Positions 37,036-43,179 of a stretch of DNA of 43,179 bases are shown piece after piece; positions within the stretch are counted from its first letter, which is position 1; every line of letters begins with the position of its first letter. The DNA is from Okeania sp. SIO2C9 (GTDB lineage: Bacteria; Cyanobacteriota; Cyanobacteriia; Cyanobacteriales; Microcoleaceae): contig NZ_JAAHGO010000074.1 of assembly GCF_010672455.1 (NCBI RefSeq), forward strand, positions 1 to 43,179. The letters are read 5' to 3'. The notes beneath the pieces were generated by a model. The model saw nothing but the letters and a program-made list of their open reading frames with translations, was not told the origin of the DNA and did not search any database. Made by a program: the position numbers and the translations under genes.

Positions 37036-37647
37036 TTAGGTTGTTATCCGCTGATAAAGAATAGCCTTACCTTGTCTTTTTCCAGAATCTTTCCATCCTC
37101 TTTGTTCCAGATCGCCTAATCTATTAAGAGTAGTTATATACGCAGGAGAACAACCTAAAACTTTCCCTAATTCCCGCGCAGTTTTTAATTCTTCAACATC
37201 ATCATTCAACAAGCTTTTTGTCATTTCTTTTTGTTCGATAACTGTTGTCATTGATGATTGTTTATATTCATATTTATCCCTGAATACAAGGTTTTCTTTT
37301 TCTATACTGTGTAATTCCTTTTTTTTCTTAGGAGTTACTAAATATTCAGCATCATCTATTTCTTTAACTTCTTGAATCAATTTTTTTTCTATATATTTGT
37401 CTATGTAACTATCCAATTTATTTCCAATATACTTTCCTATTGCCACATTAATTTTAGTTTCCAAACTAAGCGACAAAATACCTCGTTCGCCATCTATTTC
37501 TTCTCCTAAATAAAGATTAATAAACAAATTTAAAACTTCAAAAGCTGTAGAATCATTCTCCTTACATTTTACTTGGAAGCGTTGCCATTTATCGCGAGCT
37601 AATTTAAAATCGATCCGAACTTTATCTTCTCTATCATTGCTATACAT
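37036..37647 (-). CDS. Putative DNA-binding protein (ribbon-helix-helix-like head, helix-turn-helix tail)
   Basis: 203 residues, family not recognised. Residues 9-48 (KVRIDFKLARDKWQRFQVK, STAFEVLNLFINLYLG) have the strand-helix-helix pattern of ribbon-helix-helix repressors. A long charged middle (about 60-155) is rich in Lys and Glu. The tail (TARELGKVLGCSPAYITTLNRLG) looks like a helix-turn-helix. A perfect 20-bp palindrome about 95 bp upstream is a candidate operator. The stop codon is next to the end of family A copy A3, so the C-terminus could have been shortened. A plasmid- or phage-type regulator is plausible and unproven. Confidence 0.55.
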   Translation of the reverse strand: MYSNDREDKVRIDFKLARDKWQRFQVKCKENDSTAFEVLNLFINLYLGEEIDGERGILSLSLETKINVAIGKYIGNKLDSYIDKYIEKKLIQEVKEIDDAEYLVTPKKKKELHSIEKENLVFRDKYEYKQSSMTTVIEQKEMTKSLLNDDVEELKTARELGKVLGCSPAYITTLNRLGDLEQRGWKDSGKRQGKAILYQRITT

Positions 37648-37732
37648 ATTAACTAAATACCTAGATAAGGGACGAAATTCAAGCAGACATCGCGCTTGAA
37701 AGCCTAAAGCCGTTTATCTACCACTTATGGTA

Positions 37733-37752
37733 TTGTCTATAATTATAGACAA
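37733..37752. promoter_or_regulatory. Perfect 20-bp palindrome, candidate operator
   Basis: TTGTCTATAATTATAGACAA, a perfect inverted repeat in the leader of the putative DNA-binding protein gene, about 86-105 bp before its ATG. The remaining leader is AT-rich. Confidence 0.45.
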
Positions 37753-37997
37753 AAAGTCAAATATTTTTGGCAATTCTATTAATTGATAAAAATTTAATTT
37801 ATCTAGGTCAAATAATTGATAATTATCATCAATAATTTACTTAATCTGGAAGTTTCAGATTATAAATATGAATACAAGAGACTAATCAATATCTAGTAAT
37901 TTTCTGTTTATTTTTTATAACAAATCATTGAGGATTTTTATCATTAAACTTATTCAAGAAACAAAATAATTGAAAAAAGTCAAAATTTAAACCTTAT

Positions 37998-38666
37998 CTA
38001 ATTTAAAAAGACACTTCCAGTTTCTTCAATTAACAAACTAGATTTATCCAAATTAAAATTATTAGTCTCAGTCATAGTTAACTTTAAAAGACCATTTTCA
38101 ACAATAAACTGGGGTTGTATCAATAAAAAACCTCCCTTATCCCGATAAAAAGTAATATTGATAGGAACTTTTAATTTCCTTAAAATCACTTCAGACTTTC
38201 CTGACAACTGGCGTTGTGTAGTATCTCCAATTATCTCATAGGAAATTGTAGCAGCAGTATTATTTGCAAGTTTGATATTGACCAAACCATTTACAGGTTT
38301 AATAATTCCAATAGGCAATTGTCTTGCTCCAGGTAAAGGAGCTGTAGAGTCATGAATAATTAATTGTTTTGAGGGTTGACTCGGCTGATTTTGAACAGTA
38401 TTTGATGGTGATACAGTCGAAGACGGTTTTTCTGGTGAAGGTTGTTTTGAGGGTTGACCAGGCTGAGTTTGAACAGTATTTGATGGTGATACAGTCGAAG
38501 ACGGTTTTTCTGGTGAAGGTTGTTTTAAAGGTTGAGAATCAAAACGAGGCAATTGTGCTAGGCTAAGACTAGGTAAAGTTATACTTGATAGGAATATAAT
38601 TATCAACCCATAAATTGGCTTTTTTAGTCTAGTATTTATGCTGAATAACTGATTCAAAAACTGCAT
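37998..38666 (-). CDS. Secreted or membrane-anchored protein with duplicated Pro/Ser-rich repeat
   Basis: 222 residues, family not recognised. Residues about 15-37 are hydrophobic (LIIIFLSSITLPSLSLA), a signal peptide with AQL-type end. Residues about 48-99 contain two copies of a 26-residue unit (QPSPEKPSSTVSPSNTVQ...), a flexible linker. The C-terminal 110 residues (LVNIKLANNTAATISYEIIGDT, VILRKLKVPINITFYR) are beta-rich and might form a small envelope domain. It is divergent from the FAD oxidoreductase gene. Confidence 0.65.
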   Translation of the reverse strand: MQFLNQLFSINTRLKKPIYGLIIIFLSSITLPSLSLAQLPRFDSQPLKQPSPEKPSSTVSPSNTVQTQPGQPSKQPSPEKPSSTVSPSNTVQNQPSQPSKQLIIHDSTAPLPGARQLPIGIIKPVNGLVNIKLANNTAATISYEIIGDTTQRQLSGKSEVILRKLKVPINITFYRDKGGFLLIQPQFIVENGLLKLTMTETNNFNLDKSSLLIEETGSVFLN

Positions 38667-38750
38667 AATTATTTGCCTAAATAATCTAAATATTTTGTTA
38701 TTAGTTAAATACCTATTATTATATCAGGAAAATGTTAGAGTAAATCGTTT

Positions 38751-39947
38751 ATGAAAAGTTACGATTGGATTGTAGTTGGTGGCGGAATAACAGGAGCAGC
38801 TCTCAGTTATGAATTGGCAAAAAAAGGTTTGACCGTACTCCTGTTGGAAAAATACCCTACTTTAAAAGGTGCAACTCGTTATAGTTATGCTATTTTACCC
38901 TACTGGTCTGGTACTACAGATTTGACCAATCAACTTTTTCAGGAAGCAAAAGAACATCATCATTATTTATCTGAAGAGTTGGAAGCAGATACCCAATTTC
39001 GAGAGTTAGATTTATTGCTAACCATCGCCACCGAATATGACCCAGAAAAAATAGCTACTAATTTCTCCCAGTGTAATATTGTACCTCGTCTAATGAGTGT
39101 CGAAGAAGCCTGTGAAATGGAACCCTTACTCAATAAAGAGGCGATCGCAGGAGCTTTAACTGTTCGTAACGGTCATGTTTCTCCAGAAGCTATAACTTTA
39201 GGATACTCTCAAGCATTTACCAGGTTAGGAGGTCAAATTGAAATTGCAGAGGTAACTGGGTTAGTCAAAACTGGCGATAATGCGACCCATCCGTACCACG
39301 AACGCATAACCGGAGTGTACACCAAAGGTCAAACTTATCACGCTGCTAATGTTGTTATTTGTGCAGGTGGAATTTCTCGTTACTTCCTAAAATCAGCAGG
39401 CATCCCCACCCGTGTTTACTTCACCCATGCCGAGATGTTAGAAATTCCTCCTGTGGAATTGCAACTAAATACTACCGTTTTAACAGCAGTACAAAAACGT
39501 TTAAATTGTGAAGCTGCTACAAGTACAGTTGAGTTTGAGCAAATGTGGGATGAACCTGGTCACGAGTTTGTGCCATTCAGCTTGGATGCTGGCGCAGTTC
39601 AATTTAACAACGGTAGCATCAGAATAGGTCAAATTTCCCGCGTACTCACTGACCCCCACGCTAAAGTCGATCCTGCTCAAAGTGAAGTTGCTATGCGAGC
39701 AGAGATCGGAAAAGTTTTACCTGCATTAGAAAATTTACCTGCAACCTGGTATCACTGCTTAGTAGCATACAGTGCTGACGACTTACCCCTCATCGGAGCT
39801 ATTCCTAATCTAGAAGGGATACATATTTTTTCTGGGTTCAGTAGTCCGTTTGCATTTGTACCTCCCCTAGCTAAAAGATTCGCTAATTATATAGTCGGAG
39901 AAAATGATGAAATCATCAAGCAGTTATCTCCTCATCGCTTTATCTAA
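38751..39947 (+). CDS. FAD-dependent oxidoreductase, DAO/glycine oxidase family
   Basis: 398 residues. N-terminal FAD-binding motif WIVVGGGITGAALSYELAKKG with the ribose-binding Glu in LLLEK, then ATRYSYAILPYWSGT; second FAD region NVVICAGGISRYFL; C-terminal ADDLPLIGAIPNLEGIHIFSGFSSPF, the closing FAD loop of DadA/ThiO/glycine oxidase-type enzymes. These flavoenzymes oxidise amino acids or other amines to imines. The substrate cannot be told from sequence; a role in thiamine synthesis is not supported by neighbours. Cytoplasmic. Confidence 0.85.
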   Translation: MKSYDWIVVGGGITGAALSYELAKKGLTVLLLEKYPTLKGATRYSYAILPYWSGTTDLTNQLFQEAKEHHHYLSEELEADTQFRELDLLLTIATEYDPEKIATNFSQCNIVPRLMSVEEACEMEPLLNKEAIAGALTVRNGHVSPEAITLGYSQAFTRLGGQIEIAEVTGLVKTGDNATHPYHERITGVYTKGQTYHAANVVICAGGISRYFLKSAGIPTRVYFTHAEMLEIPPVELQLNTTVLTAVQKRLNCEAATSTVEFEQMWDEPGHEFVPFSLDAGAVQFNNGSIRIGQISRVLTDPHAKVDPAQSEVAMRAEIGKVLPALENLPATWYHCLVAYSADDLPLIGAIPNLEGIHIFSGFSSPFAFVPPLAKRFANYIVGENDEIIKQLSPHRFI

Positions 39948-39951
39948 CTAA

Positions 39952-40280
39952 TTAGCGTTTGCGCTTCACTAGTCTTTTAGCAGGGGGAGGAGTCAGAAGT
40001 CAGGAGTCAGGATAAATGGGAATTTATACCAAATCTCAAAAGTCTTGCTACATCTCCTTGAGAGTAGGGAGTAGGGTGAAAAGAAATGAGATATCTTGGT
40101 TTAATGCCGATAATCCTTACAAACATGATTCAACCATTATTATTACTTAATAACTGAAGTACCATGGGAAGTATAGCATTATTTTTGGGAATTGGCATTA
40201 GAAGAGGTAGGAGTAACAATTGTAAGAATGATTTTTCTGCCATAGTCAGCTCAAAATACTAGCTTTTTGAGCGTTTTCAA
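39952..40280. mobile_element. Broken family A copy (A5)
   Basis: Starts TTAGCGTTTGCGCTTCACTAGTC, has GGAGTCAGAAGTCAGG, and later GATTTTTCTGCCATAGTCAGCTC...GCTTTTTGAGCG, pieces in the order found in A2/A4 but with unrelated DNA between. No gene is seen. Confidence 0.45.
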
Positions 40281-40294
40281 TTATTAATTATTAA

Positions 40295-40537
40295 TTAGGG
40301 TTTGCGCTCAAAAGTCTTTTAGTACGGGTAGGAGAAAACCCACCCCTACTCCCAGGATGGGAAGGACTGAGATAGGAGGTAGGAGTAACAATTGTAAAAA
40401 AGATTTTTCTGCCCAACTATGCGCCCAAAATCCTAACTTTTTGGTAGCTCAAGCTGAAAAAGTTGCACTTTTTTTCAGTATAAAAAAGCTGAAGCTTTTA
40501 TCTGTAAATGCTTTGAGAATTAATCAGCAAGCCCTAA
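40295..40537. mobile_element. Family A element, copy A4 (reverse)
   Basis: Ends TTAGGGTTTGCGCTCAAAAG and AATCAGCAAGCCCTAA. An adjoining AATTATTAATTATTAATTGTTGAA (about 40535-40560) matches the right end of family B, so a partial B copy follows it. No gene between 40538 and 40636. Confidence 0.8.
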
Positions 40538-40636
40538 TTATTAATTATTAATTGTTGAACTACATTCCGTAATCCTTTTATAATACATTGTATTATGTAG
40601 TATATATAGACAAGCAATAGTAACTTAAAATCAAAT

Positions 40637-42203
40637 ATGCCATACGAAAAACTAAAACTTTCAACCCCAAAACCTGTATTATCTTGGGCAAATCATCCCC
40701 TAGAAAATCAAGAACATCAAATGGCCAAAAATGTAGCATCCCTGCCATTTGTTTTCAAGCACGTTGCCCTAATGCCAGACGTGCATTTAGGCAAAGGTGC
40801 ATTAGTAGGTTCTGTAATTGCCACAAAAGAAGCAATTATTCCTGCTGCTGTGGGTGTAGATATTGGTTGCGGAATGTGCGCAATAAAAATGCCTTTTGTT
40901 GCCGACCAACTAGAAGGCAAACTCAAAAAAATCCGACAAGATATTGAAGCAGCTATTCCTGTAGGATTTTCTGACAACAAAGAAATCGAAAAATCTCTCA
41001 CCAACTGGCAGCGCTGGAAAAACTTCAAAGAGTTACATCCAGGAGTCAAAAATCTAGAAAGTAAAGCTCTCAAACAAATGGGAACTCTTGGTGGAGGCAA
41101 CCACTTCATTGAACTTTGTCTGGATACAGAAAACAATGTTTGGTGAATGCTACACTCAGGTTCTCGTCACATTGGAAATAAACTAGCTCAATGTCATATT
41201 AACACTGCCAAGGAATTAGCAAAACTGGCAGATACAAAATTACCAGATTTAGATTTAGCCTATTTTGTCACTGGAACACCAGAATTTGCAGCTTACTGGC
41301 GCGATCTACAATGGGCACAAAATTATGCTCGGTTTAATCAAGATGTAATGATGGCTCGTTTTAAGCGAATTGTTGAAAAGCATTTAGCAGGTGGTAAACC
41401 AACAAAACCACTATTAAATGTGAACTGTCATCACAATTATGCAGAAAAAGAAGTACATTTTGGCGAGGAAGTTTATTTGACATACTCCCCGGCGTAAACG
41501 CACGGGGATTCTCCTGAAACCAGGATTCTTGGTTCAATGAGTCCACTTAAACTAAACACCTTACGGCATCTAGTCCAGAGATGGTTCTCTCCCCAAGCGT
41601 TCGCTCTATTTCAAGAGCCTGTTCCCGTATGCCCTACGGTACAGTTTAAACCTTAAAAAAACTCTGGTTCTCTGATACTTGTTGCTTAGAGCTTTTCCAT
41701 GCACAAGCATTCCTGTGCAAAACCTCCTAACTCTAGTTTTCAAGGTGCTAGTTTGCTACGATTAGTAGCTAGGTTTTTAGAGCGGTTGAATACCTTTGCC
41801 GCTTTTATAAGTATAACATAAAGTTGCCCTAAAAGGGCAAGGCTTTAAACCCAATTTTTCGGTAACTCGTAAAGGTGCTGTGCGAGCACAAGAAGAAGAT
41901 TATGGAATTATACCTGGTTCAATGGGAGCAAAATCTTTCATTGTCAAAGGCAAAGGAAACCATGAAAGTTATTGTAGCTGTAGTCATGGCGCAGGCAGAT
42001 TAATGTCTCGAACTAAAGCTAAAAAGAGTTTTTCTTTAGATGATTTAGTTAAGCAAACTGAAGGAGTAGAATGTCGGAAAGATGGTGGTGTGATTGATGA
42101 AATTCCTGGTGCTTATAAGTCTATTGAAGAAGTAATGAAGCAGCAAATTGACTTAGTAGAAGTTGTGGCAACTCTTAAACAAGTTGTTTGTGTAAAAGGG
42201 TGA
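40637..42203 (+). pseudogene. rtcB: RNA-splicing ligase RtcB, broken by a stop and a 385-bp insertion
   Basis: Three frames together form RtcB, the GTP/Mn-dependent ligase that joins 2',3'-cyclic phosphate and 5'-OH RNA ends. Exon-like parts: 40637-41143 (VGVDIGCGMCAIK with the metal-binding Cys; LGGGNHFIELC), 41147-41476 (MLHSGSRHIGN; NCHHNYAEKEVHFGEEVY) and 41862-42203 (VTRKGAVRAQEEDYGIIPGSMGAKSFIV; CSHGAGRLMSRTKAKK with the guanylylated His). A TGA stands between W and M at 41144-41146, where the family has a Val. Removing the element 41477-41861 restores VYVTRKGAV exactly. All catalytic motifs persist, so inactivation looks recent. No RNA repair partner genes are nearby. Confidence 0.92.
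41477..41861 (-). mobile_element. 385-bp TnpB-less IS605-type element inside rtcB
   Basis: On the minus strand it lies just 3' of TTAC (GTAA at 41862-41865), begins CGAAAAATTGGGTTTAAAGCC with hairpin TTGCCCTTTTAGGGCAA (shared with family B), and ends with hairpin CCCCGTGCGTTTACGCCGGGG and ...GTATGTCAA. TTAC and TCAA are the left and right cleavage signals of IS608. No tnpA or tnpB frame is present; the right part resembles the omega RNA region of TnpB elements. Confidence 0.8.
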
Positions 42204-42246
42204 TTTTTCTATATTTGTTTGCTAATCTACTTTTTTGCTAATTTGG

Positions 42247-42291
42247 AAAAAACCAAAAAAGCCTGTTTCCGAAATATGAGAAACAGGCTTT
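42247..42291 (-). terminator. Rho-independent terminator
   Basis: Stem AAGCCTGTTTC / GAAACAGGCTT with an 8-9 nt loop, followed on the minus strand by TTTTTTGGTTTTTT. It serves the S74-domain gene; on the plus strand the T-run is missing, though it faces the rtcB end. Confidence 0.88.
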
Positions 42292-42377
42292 AATCAAACA
42301 TAATCTTGGCATCAAGCTATCTTCAAATGGGAAAACCCCCAAAGTATATTTAGTTTATTTGTACTGGAGTGTTGTTG

Positions 42378-42962
42378 TTATTTTGTTTGTTTGAGCAATT
42401 GAATTTCTTCTTGCAAGGTTTTGAGTTCTTCTTGCTGCTGTTTAACAACCTTAGTTAAAACTGCAATAACATCCATAGTGTTCGTCAGCGCTGATTAAAT
42501 CTGGAACCTCTTCAGCAATAAAACCAGCATTCAGAGTTTTACTACCATCAGCAATGTAATTGTATTTGACTGGGTTAAGGTCTGCTAAAATATCAATTGC
42601 CTCTTGACTAGATAGATTGGCAACATTTTCTTTTAATTCTTTGGATGAACCTTGAGAAAGACTACCTTTTAGTATCAGGTTTCCGTTTGCCCGAAAAGAA
42701 GCTCCTAGATTTGTAAATTGATAACCTCCATTTACTTTAGGAACAATCCATAGCGAAGCATCTTTCCCCCATGATCGCCTGGAGCATTAATTACCCATTC
42801 ATTCCTCCCGGAACCCTGATTGAAGTACATCGCTGTCCCTTTTATTCCCATTGCAGGTGAAGCAAGAAATGACAAGCCAGCAATTAGCAAAATCATCAAG
42901 GTGCTTACTAAAGCAAAAATCCTAGTCTTCTTCCTAACTAACATAGCAACAAAGTTACTCAT
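42378..42962 (-). pseudogene. Secreted S74 (endosialidase-chaperone) domain protein with two frameshifts
   Basis: Start ATG 42962 with a perfect AGGAGG upstream. Residues 1-39 form a signal/anchor (RIFALVSTLMILLIAGLSFL). After INAPGDHG the frame must shift at a run of five G (plus-strand C run 42766-42770; six would restore it) to reach KDASLWIVPK. The second frame has the S74 intramolecular chaperone pattern: SSKELKENVANLSSQEAIDIL, LNPVKYNYIADG, AGFIAEEVPDLISADEH. A second shift at about 42475-42483 leads to MDVIAVLTKVVKQQQEELK, the usual coiled-coil end, stopping at 42378. S74 domains trim and trimerise phage tail fibres and some bacterial surface proteins. A strong terminator follows. Homopolymer context makes base error possible. 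Confidence 0.75.
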
Positions 42963-43052
42963 TACTATCCTCCTCAAAAAAATTGGATTGATTAGCAAAA
43001 AGATATCAATAAATTCTGTAATCTCTAATAGCAACAGAAAAGGAATAAAGAT

Positions 43053-43091
43053 TTGACACTCCTCCGGCTGAAGCGCGGAGGATTCTTCGTT
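43053..43091 (-). ncRNA. TnpB-type right end / 3' part of putative omega RNA
   Basis: TTGACACTCCTCCGGCTGAAGCGCGGAGGATTC: a TTGAC terminus and hairpin CCTCCG...CGGAGG. Same layout as the right ends at 27500 and 41477 with a different stem sequence. It lies directly after the putative tnpB stop. Confidence 0.5.
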
Positions 43092-43179
43092 CTACGACCC
43101 TGGTTGCTGAGACAGGATTTCTCCAACCTCAGTAGTGCCAGAATTTCCCGAAGCGTTAGGATCATCGATCCAAGTTCCG
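43092..43179 (-). CDS. TnpB-family protein, C-terminal end only (cut by window edge)
   Basis: Minus-strand frame GTWIDDPNASGNSGTTEVGE-ILSQQPGS then TAG at 43092-43094, open to the window edge. The stop sits next to an IS605-type right end, the position where tnpB genes end in these elements, and the low-complexity polar tail fits a TnpB C-terminus. The catalytic domain lies outside, so this rests mainly on position. Confidence 0.5.
   Translation of the reverse strand, partial: GTWIDDPNASGNSGTTEVGEILSQQPGS

Noticed and set aside
40357-40551. 64-residue plus-strand frame
   Set aside because: Lies inside family A copy A4.

Overview
The window comes from a filamentous cyanobacterium, probably near the Trichodesmium/Okeania/Oscillatoria group. 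The evidence is an NtcA protein of typical cyanobacterial length and sequence, many HIP1 octamers (GCGATCGC), an XisI relic, DUF3084 followed by a RuvC-like gene, and TPR/CHAT, pentapeptide and NACHT/WD40 proteins. Base composition is AT-rich and a large part of the window is intergenic DNA packed with short mobile repeats.

Layout. 0-8 kb: a broken GTP cyclohydrolase II-like gene, an orphan NMT1-type binding lipoprotein, a TerD protein, a frameshifted dimethylglycine methyltransferase, a NucS-like nuclease, an xisI relic, a small transaldolase and a SanA/YdcF membrane protein. 8-16 kb: pyrD, whose stop is flush against a G-rich 9-bp array, a large GAF protein with a degenerate kinase end, and a TPR-STAND ATPase. 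17-24 kb: a DUF3179 protein, then three genes on the minus strand (NACHT-like ATPase, WD40 protein with embedded membrane segments, second NACHT-like ATPase) with palindromic repeats between them and one repeat translated inside the last gene. 24.7-30 kb: housekeeping genes hisB, fabI and ntcA, then a deleted TnpB-type element, a short DUF3084 gene and its usual RuvC-like neighbour. 30-36 kb: a pentapeptide protein and a 1088-residue TPR-CHAT protease-like protein. 37-43 kb: a putative DNA-binding protein with a nearby 20-bp palindrome, a secreted repeat protein, an FAD oxidoreductase, an rtcB gene broken by a 385-bp element, a frameshifted S74-domain gene, and the 3' end of a tnpB gene at the window edge.

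Mobile repeats. At least four families can be read by comparing copies. Family A has terminal inverted repeats near TTAGGGCTTGCTGA. Family C has inverted ends near ATATCATGTCCGG. Family B ends in a hairpin followed by GGCTTTAAACC...TTCG and always abuts GTAA, which is TTAC on the other strand; one copy sits inside a family A copy, and comparison with the uninterrupted A copy shows insertion 3' of TTAC with no target duplication, the behaviour of IS200/IS605 (IS608-like) single-strand transposition. Several larger elements have TnpB-type right ends (TTGAC plus a G/C hairpin). Repeats sit inside other repeats and supply stop codons, probably a start codon and part of a protein.

The most system-like locus is the NACHT / WD40-membrane / NACHT trio at 18.4-24.1 kb, which looks like a STAND-type sensing machine divided over separate polypeptides; its function is inference. 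At least five genes (ribA-like, dimethylglycine methyltransferase, xisI, rtcB, S74) are broken by single-base shifts, stops or insertions, indicating either active gene decay or base errors in this sequence.
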